DNA of 7,746 nt from an uncultured Clostridia bacterium (GCA_947176425.1 CAMWQV010000083.1:1-7746), one strand, 5' to 3'. Positions 1-6,201 are shown, counted from the first letter of the stretch. Numbers and translations are program-made. The notes: generated by a model from the sequence alone, not told the origin.

Positions 1-1683
1 CTGCGGGACAAAGAGGTCTATCTGCTGGACCTGACCGCACTGGTAGCCGGGACCCAGTTCCGCGGACAGTTTGAGAGCCGGATGAAGGGCCTGATTGAAG
101 AAATCCGCAAGTGCGGGAATATCATTCTGGTGATCGACGAGGTACACAATATCGTAGGCGCAGGCGATGCGGAGGGCAGCATGAACGCCGCCAATATCCT
201 CAAGCCCGCTCTGTCCCGGGGAGAAATTCAGGTCATCGGTGCGACCACGTTTACTGAGTACCGCAAGCATATCGAAAAAGATACCGCACTGGAGCGGCGT
301 TTCCAGCCCGTGACGGTCAACGAGCCGAACCTGGAGGATACGATGGACATTCTCCGAGGAATTGCCCATTACTATGAGACATTCCACGGCGTAAAAATTC
401 CGGACGGTATTCTGCGTCAAGCAGTGCTGCTCAGTGAACGGTATATTACAGACCGGTTCCTTCCGGACAAGGCTATTGACCTGATTGACGAAGCCTGTTC
501 CGATATGAACCTGAAAGATCGGGCGATTAACCGCCGTCAGGAGATTACCAGAGAATTGGCGGATTACGCGAAAGAACGGGAACTGCTGGAAGCGGCGGAG
601 GACCCGGATTTTGCGCGTATGGCGGAGCTGAAAAGCAAAGAACTGCAATTACAGACCGAGCTGGATGAGCTGAACGAGCAGGGCGAACCGCAGCTGACGA
701 TGGACAATCTGGCACGGGTAATCGAGCTGTGGACAAAAATCCCGGCCAGTAAAATCAGAGAAGAAGAATTTAAGCGTCTGAGCGAACTGGATCAGCGTCT
801 GCGGAAGAAACTGATTGGTCAGGACGCGGCTATTGACGCCGGTTCCGCCGCCATCCGCCGCAACCGCGTGGGCATTTCGCCGAAGCATAAGCCCGTCAGC
901 TTTATTTTCGTGGGCAGCACCGGCGTGGGCAAAACGGAACTGGTCAAGCAGCTGGCGGAGGATTTGTTCAACGCGCCGGAAAGCCTCATCCGGCTGGATA
1001 TGTCCGAGTTTATGGAGAAACATTCCGTTTCCCGCATCATCGGTTCGCCGCCGGGCTATGTGGGCTATGACGAAGCCGGTCAGCTGACGGAGAAAATCCG
1101 CCGCAAACCCTATTCTGTGGTGCTGTTTGACGAGATCGAAAAAGCCCACCCGGATGTGCTGAATGTCCTGCTGCAAATTCTGGATGACGGTCAGATTACA
1201 GACGCCCACGGCAGAAAAGTCAATTTTGAAAATACCGTGATCGTGATGACCTCCAACGCGGGCAGCGACCGGAAAGAGGGAACGGTCGGTTTCAACAAGA
1301 CCGTGGGCGAACTGGGCAAGGACCGTGCGATGAAAGCCTTGCAGCAGTTTTTGCGCCCGGAGTTTATTAACCGTGTGGATGAAATCGTCTGCTTCAACAA
1401 GCTCTCGGAGGAGGACTTCATGCCTATTGCGCGTCTGATGCTGGATGAGCTGAAAGGAAGCCTGAAAGAAAAGGGCCTGACGTTCGGCTATGACAACGCG
1501 CTGGTGGAACATCTGGTGAAAAAATCCTACTCGGCTACCTATGGAGCGCGGAACCTGCGGCGTACTATCCAGAAGGAAGTGGAAGATACGCTTGCCTCGG
1601 AGATCATCAACAGCTATGACAATCCGATTACGCAGATCTCTGCCACGGCGGAAGATGAAAAGGTCGTATTGCATACATTATAA
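1..1683 (+). CDS. Clp ATPase, ClpC/ClpE type (5'-partial)
   Basis: ATP-driven hexameric unfoldase that feeds substrates to ClpP in the cytosol. The reading frame is open from base 1, so the N-terminal domain and the D1 Walker A lie outside the window; 560 residues are visible, against about 810 for a full ClpC. Using window residue numbers, D1 shows the pore loop GTQFRGQFE, Walker B IILVIDE (41-47) and arginine finger LERRF (97-101). A short coiled middle domain follows (about 165-225), with DFARMAELK resembling the ClpC M-domain tip. D2 shows Walker A GSTGVGKT (305-312), pore loop GYVGYD, Walker B VVLFDE (373-378), sensor 1 TSN, arginine finger region RPEFINR and sensor 2 GAR (515-517). VGF (429-431) sits where ClpC carries its ClpP-docking loop, which argues for a protease partner rather than a ClpB disaggregase. 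D1 pore-loop Tyr is Phe and the D2 P-loop has Ser for Pro; both are mild changes. ClpC versus ClpE cannot be settled without the N-terminus. Confidence 0.96.
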   Translation: MRDKEVYLLDLTALVAGTQFRGQFESRMKGLIEEIRKCGNIILVIDEVHNIVGAGDAEGSMNAANILKPALSRGEIQVIGATTFTEYRKHIEKDTALERRFQPVTVNEPNLEDTMDILRGIAHYYETFHGVKIPDGILRQAVLLSERYITDRFLPDKAIDLIDEACSDMNLKDRAINRRQEITRELADYAKERELLEAAEDPDFARMAELKSKELQLQTELDELNEQGEPQLTMDNLARVIELWTKIPASKIREEEFKRLSELDQRLRKKLIGQDAAIDAGSAAIRRNRVGISPKHKPVSFIFVGSTGVGKTELVKQLAEDLFNAPESLIRLDMSEFMEKHSVSRIIGSPPGYVGYDEAGQLTEKIRRKPYSVVLFDEIEKAHPDVLNVLLQILDDGQITDAHGRKVNFENTVIVMTSNAGSDRKEGTVGFNKTVGELGKDRAMKALQQFLRPEFINRVDEIVCFNKLSEEDFMPIARLMLDELKGSLKEKGLTFGYDNALVEHLVKKSYSATYGARNLRRTIQKEVEDTLASEIINSYDNPITQISATAEDEKVVLHTL

Positions 1684-1748
1684 ATAAGAGAAAAAAAGTA
1701 TCTGTCTGAAGAAAAGAGCAGCGGAACGGAAAGAGGGGGGTCTGAGAA

Positions 1749-1958
1749 ATGCTGTTTCGGAAAGATATAGTGCCGCGGTGCGCGTACTGCACAAAGGGAA
1801 ATGTTATCAATGAAAATGAAGTAATTTGTTCCCGCAAGGGAGTCGTAGCGATAGAATACCATTGCAGCCGCTTCAAATACGACCCCTTTAAGCGCATACC
1901 GCCCAGGCCGATCAAGCTGGAGACCTCAAAACTGAAAGCAGAAGATTTTTCGATCTGA
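1749..1958 (+). CDS. Conserved small cysteine protein, 69 aa, unknown function
   Basis: I do not know a function for this protein; it resembles a small hypothetical protein that I recall from Oscillospiraceae. It has a C-x2-C pair (C11, C14) followed by C27 and by H38-C39, a pattern that could bind one zinc ion or an Fe-S cluster. A basic, proline-rich stretch follows (about 43-57, with PFKRIPPRP) and the tail is acidic, ending EDFSI. There is no signal peptide or membrane segment, so it is probably cytosolic. A G-rich ribosome binding site (GAGGGGGG, 1733-1740) sits 8 bases before the ATG. It starts 65 bases after the Clp ATPase stop with no terminator between them, so the two may be cotranscribed. 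A strong hairpin follows 6 bases after its stop. A link to Clp function is only suggested by position. Confidence 0.8.
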   Translation: MLFRKDIVPRCAYCTKGNVINENEVICSRKGVVAIEYHCSRFKYDPFKRIPPRPIKLETSKLKAEDFSI

Positions 1959-1964
1959 TTCTGA

Positions 1965-1996
1965 CCCCCGCCGGAAACCTGTTGTTCCGGCGGGGG
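1965..1996 (+). terminator. GC-rich hairpin ending the clp/small-protein unit
   Basis: A perfect 12-bp stem (CCCCCGCCGGAA, 1965-1976, with its complement at 1985-1996) closes an 8-base loop, starting 6 bases after the stop of the small Cys gene. The following bases (GCTCTATATG) are only modestly T-rich. It is therefore a plausible but not textbook intrinsic terminator, and it could also act as an mRNA 3'-end stabiliser. Confidence 0.65.
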
Positions 1997-2066
1997 GCTC
2001 TATATGCAGTGCGCCGGAAATAAACGCATATCTTTACAGAATGTCAACATTTTTATTTGACGGATA

Positions 2067-2075
2067 TGATATAAT
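2067..2075 (+). promoter_or_regulatory. Extended -10 promoter for the DegV gene
   Basis: TGATATAAT is a perfect extended -10 element (TG-N-TATAAT) in an AT-rich stretch, 57 bases before the DegV ATG. No good -35 lies at 17 bases spacing, which extended -10 promoters tolerate. The TTGACG at 2057-2062 is only 7 bases from this -10 and cannot serve it. Confidence 0.55.
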
Positions 2076-2131
2076 TGTTATGTGTTGTCGTAAAAAACAG
2101 CCGTAAATCTACCCAGGAGGCTACCAGGAAA

Positions 2132-2986
2132 ATGAAAAAAATTATTCTCGTTGCGGAGAGCGGCGCGGACTTAACGCCGGAGCAGGCTCAACGCTATCAT
2201 ATCCAGATCGTCCCTATGCATGTATCGTTCGGGAGCGAGACGCGGGACGACGGCTCGTTCCCACCGGAAGAAGTCTGCCATTACTACGAAAAAACCGGTA
2301 CCCTGCCGAAAACCAGCGGCAGCGTCCCGGAAGATTTTATCCGCGTTTTTGACGATATCCATACCCGGTATCCGGACGCGCAGATCCTTTATCTGGCATA
2401 CTCCGCTGTTACGACCTGCTCCTATCAAAGCGCGCAGATCGCCGCGGAGGGCCGGGATTATGTCACCAGCATCGATACAAAATTCGTCTCCGCCGCCCAG
2501 GGCGTAATCGTTCTGAAAATGGCCCAGCTGCTGGAGGAGCATCCGGATTGGGATATCAGCGAAGCTGTCAGCGCCGCAAAAGAAGTTATGCGCCGCACGC
2601 GTATGGCGTTTATCCCCAACGATATGGAATATCTGCGGGCAGGAGGACGGGTCAGCAATGCAGCCGCGCTGTGCGGAAAGCTGCTGAGTATCCATCCGCT
2701 GATTGAGATTATTGACGGTTATCTGACCGCTACAAAAAAGCTTCGGGGCAAATTTCTTGTTCTTGTCCCGAAACTGATCGCTAAGTACGCGGAAGAAAAC
2801 GCCCTGGACCGTGACGAACTTTGGCTGATTTGGGGACCCGGTTTCCCTGATGAGGTCCGGACCGCCGCAGAAAATGCCGCTTTTAACTGCGGATTTAAAA
2901 AGATCTCTTGGGTTAAGACCGGCGGCGTGATCACAACCCACGGCGGAAAAAGCGCGTTCGGTATCGTGGGTTTGTCTGAGAAATAA
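2132..2986 (+). CDS. DegV family fatty-acid-binding protein (FakB-like)
   Basis: Members of this family bind a fatty acid in a deep pocket; FakB proteins present it to the kinase FakA for phosphorylation and phospholipid synthesis. The 284-residue length is normal for the family. Motifs in order: SGADLT (10-15), KTSGSVPEDF (60-69), YSAVTTCSYQSA (90-101), LRAGGRVS (168-175) and ITTHGGKSAFGI (267-278). T61, S91 and H270 occupy the positions that I recall as contacting the lipid carboxylate in staphylococcal FakB. The segment around S91 departs from the common SSGLSGTYQSA form. I chose the ATG at 2132 because AGGAGG (2115-2120) precedes it and because the longer frame would begin with a TTG inside the -10 box, leaving no room for a leader. 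The gene is probably monocistronic. No FakA gene is in view, so the ligand and partner are inferred. Confidence 0.93.
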   Translation: MKKIILVAESGADLTPEQAQRYHIQIVPMHVSFGSETRDDGSFPPEEVCHYYEKTGTLPKTSGSVPEDFIRVFDDIHTRYPDAQILYLAYSAVTTCSYQSAQIAAEGRDYVTSIDTKFVSAAQGVIVLKMAQLLEEHPDWDISEAVSAAKEVMRRTRMAFIPNDMEYLRAGGRVSNAAALCGKLLSIHPLIEIIDGYLTATKKLRGKFLVLVPKLIAKYAEENALDRDELWLIWGPGFPDEVRTAAENAAFNCGFKKISWVKTGGVITTHGGKSAFGIVGLSEK

Positions 2987-3016
2987 CTGCTATCCGATAA
3001 AAATCCATACAGAAAA

Positions 3017-3047
3017 CGGAGGGACAGACAAAATGCCTGTCCCTCCG
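3017..3047 (-). terminator. Terminator of the peroxide-defence block
   Basis: CGGAGGGACAG (3017-3027) pairs perfectly with 3037-3047, giving an 11-bp stem with a 9-base loop. Read on the minus strand it is followed by TTTTCTGTATGGATTTTT, a T-rich tail, and it begins 22 bases after the stop of the desulforedoxin-domain gene. On the plus strand there is no T tail, so it serves DegV transcripts only weakly if at all. Confidence 0.8.
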
Positions 3048-3069
3048 AAATGATGCAGTTAAAAACAAA

Positions 3070-3399
3070 TCAGTCCAAAATCTCCATCAGCTTCCCGCAG
3101 CAGAAGGGGATTGGCTCACCAGCCTTAACGTGCTGTGTTTTATTGCAGGTCACGCAATAGACGTCGGTGTCATAGGGCGCACGGATCTCGGGGACCTTGT
3201 TGGCTTCTTCCTCAGTCAGACCCTCGATGCGGAAGGTAGCGGTCTTGTTCTCGCTGGGAACATACACACCCAGGGGCACAAGATTCTTATTGCCGCCGGT
3301 GCAGTTGCCCATCTTAATCCAGAGGGCTTCCAGTTCAGCCTTTTCCGCGGCGTGTTCCGGAGTAATTTCCACAATATCCTTGTTGATACGGATTTTCAT
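3070..3399 (-). CDS. Desulforedoxin-domain small iron protein
   Basis: The protein has 109 residues. The C-terminal 30 carry VYCVTCNK (C82, C85) and FCCGKLMEIL (C100, C101), the C-x2-C plus adjacent CC arrangement of desulforedoxin and of the desulfoferrodoxin N-terminal domain, which bind a single Fe(Cys)4 (or zinc). The first 80 residues are not a superoxide reductase domain: the His-rich centre of desulfoferrodoxin is missing. Instead there is a mixed alpha/beta segment with one extra Cys (C33, in GNCTGGNKN) that I cannot assign. It begins 31 bases after the reverse rubrerythrin stop on the same strand, with a weak GAGG before the ATG, so it is very likely in the same transcript. A cytosolic electron-transfer or redox-sensing role beside a peroxide reductase is inferred. 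The desulforedoxin-like motif is seen directly. Confidence 0.85.
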   Translation of the reverse strand: MKIRINKDIVEITPEHAAEKAELEALWIKMGNCTGGNKNLVPLGVYVPSENKTATFRIEGLTEEEANKVPEIRAPYDTDVYCVTCNKTQHVKAGEPIPFCCGKLMEILD

Positions 3400-3430
3400 A
3401 TTGCAATGCCTCGTTTCTCAGAAAATGAAA

Positions 3431-4015
3431 TTACTTAAAATACCGCTCCAGCATACCCTTGAGGGCTTTTCCGTGACGGGCCTCGTCCTTTGCCATTTCA
3501 TGCACGGTGTCATGAATCGCATCCAGACCGTTTTTCTTCGCGCAGGCGGCCAGATCAAACTTGCCTTTTGTCGCGCCGAACTCGCAGTCTACGCGCCAGG
3601 ACAGATTCTGCTTGGTGTCGCCCATGTTGGCTTCCAGGTCCTGACCCAGAATCTCAGCAAACTTAGCGGCGTGCTCTGCTTCCTCAAAAGCGGCCTTTTC
3701 CCAGTACAGACCCACTTCGGGCAGTCCTTCGCGGTGGGCAATGCGGGCCATGCACAGGTACATACCGACTTCCGCGCACTCGCCGTTAAAATTGGCCATC
3801 AGCTGTTCAAAGATATATTTTTTATCTTCTTCAGAGATATCGGGGTTATTCTTAACAGTAGCGGCATAGACACCGAACTCATGCTCAGCGGCGAGCTTGA
3901 CATCGCCCTTCATCTCGGTAAACTTGGAGCCGGCAGCTTTACAGGTGGGGCAGACTTCCGGGGGCGTATCGCCTTCGTGAACATAGCCGCAGACAGGGCA
4001 GACCCATTTTTTCAT
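3431..4015 (-). CDS. Reverse rubrerythrin (NADH-dependent peroxide reductase)
   Basis: Cytosolic non-haem iron enzyme that reduces hydrogen peroxide to water, using electrons passed from NAD(P)H through flavoprotein/rubredoxin partners. The 194 residues begin with a rubredoxin domain (C6-P-V-C9 and C22-P-T-C25), followed by a four-helix ferritin-like diiron domain. This order is the reverse of classical rubrerythrin and matches the clostridial Rbr3/Hsp21 group, often annotated as NADH peroxidase. Candidate diiron ligands are E79 (NGEC), E112 and H115 (EEAEH), E145 (CEFGA) and E178 with H181 (DEARH). AGGAG (4026-4030) lies 10 bases before the ATG. It sits directly downstream of perR and upstream of the desulforedoxin-domain gene, the expected setting for a PerR-controlled oxidative-stress gene. 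It may also have its own promoter, since -10/-35-like boxes lie just upstream. Confidence 0.95.
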   Translation of the reverse strand: MKKWVCPVCGYVHEGDTPPEVCPTCKAAGSKFTEMKGDVKLAAEHEFGVYAATVKNNPDISEEDKKYIFEQLMANFNGECAEVGMYLCMARIAHREGLPEVGLYWEKAAFEEAEHAAKFAEILGQDLEANMGDTKQNLSWRVDCEFGATKGKFDLAACAKKNGLDAIHDTVHEMAKDEARHGKALKGMLERYFK

Positions 4016-4056
4016 AACACTAAATCTCCTTTTTCATTCTTCTGACATACTTGAAT

Positions 4057-4086
4057 TTTATAGACGCCATACGGCGTTGCTATCAA
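4057..4086 (-). promoter_or_regulatory. Putative internal promoter of the reverse rubrerythrin gene
   Basis: On the minus strand TTGATA (4086-4081) and TATAAA (4062-4057) are separated by 18 bases, a good sigma-A layout. The -35 overlaps the perR stop codon. The spacer contains the inverted repeat ACGCC-GTAT-GGCGT (4077-4064), which could be an operator for another regulator. As a terminator the repeat is too short and has no T-run. Confidence 0.45.
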
Positions 4087-4457
4087 AAAGATTGGGAGTT
4101 CCGGCAGGCGGGACACAGACCGCGGTAGATGACGGTGCAGTCTTCCAGAAGGAAACCCGCGTCATCGTCCGGCGGCGCCATTTGAATCCGCGGGATATCG
4201 GCGACCGCGCCGCAGATACGGCACCGCACATGGTCATGGGGACAGGTCTGGCCGTCGTACCGGCTTTCGGTAAATTCCAGGCGCAGGATTTTTCCTTCCC
4301 CGGCCATACGGGACAGCACGCGGAAAACGGTAGACCTGCTGATAGCAGGATGCTGTTTGTGTATCTGCTCGTACACCATTCCGGCGGTAGGGTGGCAGGA
4401 CATACCGCACAGGGTCTGGTAGATAATTTCTTTTTGCAGGGTATTACGTTCCTCCAT
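4083..4457 (-). CDS. perR: PerR-type peroxide-sensing repressor (Fur family)
   Basis: A dimeric DNA-binding repressor whose Fe/Mn site senses peroxide by histidine oxidation. The 124 residues show a winged-helix N-terminal half and a metal-binding C-terminal half. Aligned by eye to B. subtilis PerR, the regulatory-metal ligands H37, D85, H91, H93 and D104 correspond to H22, D68, H74, H76 and D87. The structural zinc cysteines are C79/C82 and C115/C118. The Asp at the D104 position favours PerR over Fur. The recognition helix reads SRSTVFRVL, unlike the SVATVYNNL of B. subtilis PerR. The N-terminus is about 15 residues shorter than in Bacillus. AGGAG (4466-4470) precedes the ATG by 8 bases. 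Its likely targets are itself and the peroxide reductase genes downstream. Confidence 0.92.
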   Translation of the reverse strand: MEERNTLQKEIIYQTLCGMSCHPTAGMVYEQIHKQHPAISRSTVFRVLSRMAGEGKILRLEFTESRYDGQTCPHDHVRCRICGAVADIPRIQMAPPDDDAGFLLEDCTVIYRGLCPACRNSQSF

Positions 4458-4473
4458 CCGGCTGACTCCTAAC

Positions 4474-4488
4474 TAGGATTGAATCCTA
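4474..4488 (-). promoter_or_regulatory. 7-1-7 inverted repeat, probable PerR autoregulatory operator
   Basis: TAGGATT-g-AATCCTA is a perfect 15-bp palindrome with the 7-1-7 geometry used by Fur/PerR proteins. It begins 5 bases after the perR -10 box and covers the expected transcription start, so a bound dimer would block initiation. The sequence differs from the Bacillus Per box (TTATAATnATTATAA) in several half-site positions. Confidence 0.65.
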
Positions 4489-4492
4489 TCAA

Positions 4493-4521
4493 AATATACT
4501 ATAATCTTCCATGCTTGTCAA
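4493..4521 (-). promoter_or_regulatory. perR promoter
   Basis: On the minus strand a consensus TTGACA (4521-4516) is followed after exactly 17 bases by TATATT (4498-4493). The predicted start lies near 4486, inside the palindrome at 4474-4488. This is the best sigma-A promoter in the window. Confidence 0.8.
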
Positions 4522-4529
4522 GCGGGGAC

Positions 4530-4558
4530 TTGTAAATAATCTATGAATGTGGTACAGT
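4530..4558 (+). promoter_or_regulatory. Weak candidate promoter for the YnbB-like gene
   Basis: TTGTAA (4530-4535) and TACAGT (4553-4558) are 17 bases apart, and TGG directly before the -10 makes it an extended -10 element. Transcription would start near 4565, giving a leader of about 140 bases. The -10 is a poor match, so this is tentative. Confidence 0.3.
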
Positions 4559-4684
4559 ATGGCTGCTCATGATATTGCCGCACAGACCCATAAAAAGACC
4601 TCTCCGCTGCTGATCAATCAGCGGTGCAGCGTGTGGGCCAGCAGCAGCGTCAACAGCCATATCCTGAAAGAACTGGACATCTGA
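4547..4684 (+). CDS. Possible short ORF, 45 aa, before the YnbB-like gene
   Basis: An open frame begins MWYSMAAHDIAAQ, with an alternative ATG at 4559, and ends HILKELDI at a TGA 19 bases before the next ATG. I do not recognise it. In favour of coding, codons from the middle onward are GC-ending and resemble the neighbouring genes, and the spacing to the next gene fits an operon. Against it, there is no ribosome binding site before either ATG, and the candidate promoter at 4530-4558 would start transcripts inside it. It may be a small protein, the remnant of an older gene, or merely leader RNA. Confidence 0.3.
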   Translation: MWYSMAAHDIAAQTHKKTSPLLINQRCSVWASSSVNSHILKELDI

Positions 4685-4703
4685 AGATAAGAAGGGAACC
4701 ATT

Positions 4704-5987
4704 ATGGATTTATTGCACTTATATGAAACAATGGGATTAAGCGCAGCCGTATACCGGCGGGGCGAGGAAATTCTGTCAGAATTGGAGGACCGTTTCCGCG
4801 GGATCGACCGCCGGGCAGAATACAACCAGGCAAAAGTGCTGTCAGCCATGCAGCAAAGCCGTATCGGTGCGAACCACTTCGCCGCCACCACAGGCTACGG
4901 CTACGATGACGACGGACGGGAACGTCTGGAGCAGGTCTACGCCCGCGTGTTCCATACGGAAGCCGCGCTGGTACGGCCGCAGATTACCTGCGGGACCCAT
5001 GCGCTGGCAACGGCACTCAGCGCGAACCTTCTCCCTGGAGACGAACTGCTCTCCCCTGTCGGACTGCCGTATGATACCTTGCAGGAAGTGATCGGAATAC
5101 GTCCGTCTCCCTGTTCGCTGGCGGAGTACGGCGTGTCCTACCGGCAGGCGGACCTGAAACCGGACGGCAGCTTCGATTATGACGCTGTCCGCGCCGCCAT
5201 CAACGAAAAAACAAAGCTCGTCACCATCCAGCGCAGCAAAGGATATGCTGCTCGTCCTTCTTTTTCCGTGGCGCAGATTGGGGAGCTGATTGCCTTCTGC
5301 AAATCCGTCAAACCGGATGTGATCTGTATGGTGGACAACTGCTACGGCGAGTTTGTGGATATCGTGGAACCGTCAGACGCCGGGGCCGATATGGTCGTAG
5401 GCAGTCTGATCAAAAATCCGGGCGGCGGTCTTGCGCCTACCGGCGGCTACATCTGCGGTACACAGGAATGCGTCAGCCGCTGCGCCTACCGCCTCTCCGC
5501 ACCCGGACTGGGTCAGGAAGTGGGCGCAAATATGGGACTTCTTCCCGCGCTCTATCAGGGCTTCTTTCTTGCGCCGGCCGTAACTGCCAGCGCGTTAAAG
5601 GGCGCGATCTTTGCCGCGAATCTGTATGAAAAAGCCGGATTCCGCTGCATTCCGGACAGCCGGGAGCCGCGCAGCGACATTATCCAGGCGGTTGAACTGG
5701 GCAGCGAAGCGGGAATGCTGGCGTTTTGCAAAGGTATCCAGGCCGCCGCGCCGGTGGACAGCTTTGCCGCGCCCATCCCCGGAGATATGCCGGGATATGA
5801 CAGCCAGGTCATTATGGCGGCAGGGGCGTTCGTACAGGGAAGCAGCATCGAACTCAGCGCGGACGGCCCCATCCGTCCTCCTTATGCGGTCTATTTTCAG
5901 GGCGGGCTTACCTGGCAGCACGCGAAATTCGGAATCCTGATGTCCGTCCAGAAAATGGCGGAGGCAGGACTGTTTCCGCTTTCCTGA
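4704..5987 (+). CDS. ynbB: YnbB-like PLP enzyme (methionine gamma-lyase / aluminium resistance family)
   Basis: Fold-type I pyridoxal-phosphate protein of the family named for aluminium resistance, which is related to cystathionine and methionine gamma-lyases. It is cytosolic and its true substrate is not established. The 427 residues include the family hallmarks: an N-terminal helical lead, GYGYDDDGRERLE (64-76), the cofactor-loop region TCGTHALA (95-102), D211 in VDNCYGEF as the partner of the pyridine nitrogen, and K237 in GSLIKNPGGG as the likely Schiff-base lysine. GGLTWQHAK lies near the end. Length is normal and no catalytic residue looks lost. GAAGGGA (4691-4697) precedes the ATG by 6 bases. 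In Bacillus the family member lies beside hfq and glnR; neither is seen here, and instead it is divergent from perR across 246 bases. No convincing terminator follows it. Confidence 0.93.
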   Translation: MDLLHLYETMGLSAAVYRRGEEILSELEDRFRGIDRRAEYNQAKVLSAMQQSRIGANHFAATTGYGYDDDGRERLEQVYARVFHTEAALVRPQITCGTHALATALSANLLPGDELLSPVGLPYDTLQEVIGIRPSPCSLAEYGVSYRQADLKPDGSFDYDAVRAAINEKTKLVTIQRSKGYAARPSFSVAQIGELIAFCKSVKPDVICMVDNCYGEFVDIVEPSDAGADMVVGSLIKNPGGGLAPTGGYICGTQECVSRCAYRLSAPGLGQEVGANMGLLPALYQGFFLAPAVTASALKGAIFAANLYEKAGFRCIPDSREPRSDIIQAVELGSEAGMLAFCKGIQAAAPVDSFAAPIPGDMPGYDSQVIMAAGAFVQGSSIELSADGPIRPPYAVYFQGGLTWQHAKFGILMSVQKMAEAGLFPLS

Positions 5988-6027
5988 ACAGGCGGCGGCG
6001 CACCATCGCGGGGTACAGGAACATAGT

Positions 6028-6049
6028 ATAAAATTTGCACTAATTTTAT
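6028..6049. repeat. AT-rich 8-6-8 inverted repeat between ynbB-like and sfsA-like genes
   Basis: ATAAAATT and AATTTTAT form perfect arms around TGCACT. The palindrome lies 12 bases before the candidate -35 of the next gene and 41 bases after the YnbB-like stop. It could be an operator; as an RNA hairpin it is weak (one strand all A/T) and has no following T-run. Confidence 0.5.
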
Positions 6050-6060
6050 GAATAAAAGGC

Positions 6061-6089
6061 TTGCTTTTTAGTGAGATATCATGTAATAT
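6061..6089 (+). promoter_or_regulatory. Candidate promoter for the SfsA-family gene
   Basis: TTGCTT (6061-6066) and TAATAT (6084-6089) are separated by 17 bases. A better -10 (TATAAT, 6087-6092) overlaps but lacks a matching -35 at good spacing. The whole segment is much richer in A and T than the flanking genes, as expected for a promoter. Confidence 0.5.
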
Positions 6090-6167
6090 AATAATTGGAA
6101 TCAGAAAAATATCGGAATCTGTCTTCTGAAATATCGAAAATGCCTGAAATTGCTGATTAATGATTTG

Positions 6168-6175
6168 GGAGGTGA
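6168..6175 (+). promoter_or_regulatory. Strong Shine-Dalgarno without a matching ATG
   Basis: GGGAGGTG is the best ribosome binding site upstream of the SfsA-family gene. At 6 to 10 bases downstream the only in-frame candidates are ATT (6181) and CTG (6184); the nearest ATG/GTG/TTG in frame is 26 bases further on, at 6202. It bears directly on the true start of this gene. Confidence 0.55.
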
Positions 6176-6201
6176 AACTTATTCTGCCAATAAAGCCGAT
6201 T

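Noticed and set aside
649..1674. Long minus-strand frame of 341 codons inside the Clp ATPase
   Set aside because: It is antisense to strongly conserved AAA+ motifs, has no recognisable domain, and results from the GC-rich codon pattern of the plus-strand gene.
2057..2062. TTGACG as a -35 box for the DegV promoter
   Set aside because: Only 7 bases separate it from TATAAT, and a convincing -10 at 17 bases is missing.
2075..2131. Upstream TTG start extending DegV by 19 residues
   Set aside because: The TTG lies inside the -10 hexamer, has no ribosome site, and the family normally begins at MKK; the ATG at 2132 has AGGAGG.
2171..2941. Minus-strand frame of 256 codons across the DegV gene
   Set aside because: Antisense shadow; all DegV motifs are on the plus strand and the shadow protein resembles nothing.
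3197..4045. Plus-strand frame of 282 codons across the desulforedoxin-domain and rubrerythrin genes
   Set aside because: It crosses two unambiguous minus-strand genes and the gap between them, with no ribosome site or domain.
4064..4077. ACGCC-GTAT-GGCGT as a terminator after perR
   Set aside because: A 5-bp stem with no T-run on the minus strand; more likely an operator-like repeat in the following promoter or chance.
4571..4675. Minus-strand small frame (MAVDAAAGPHAAPLIDQQ...) in the perR/YnbB-like spacer
   Set aside because: No ribosome site or promoter, and the plus-strand frame over the same bases has more gene-like codons.
6053..6070. TAAAAG...CTTTTTA as terminator of the YnbB-like gene
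   Set aside because: Only a 5-bp, mostly A/T stem; too weak to call, and it overlaps the candidate -35 of the next gene.
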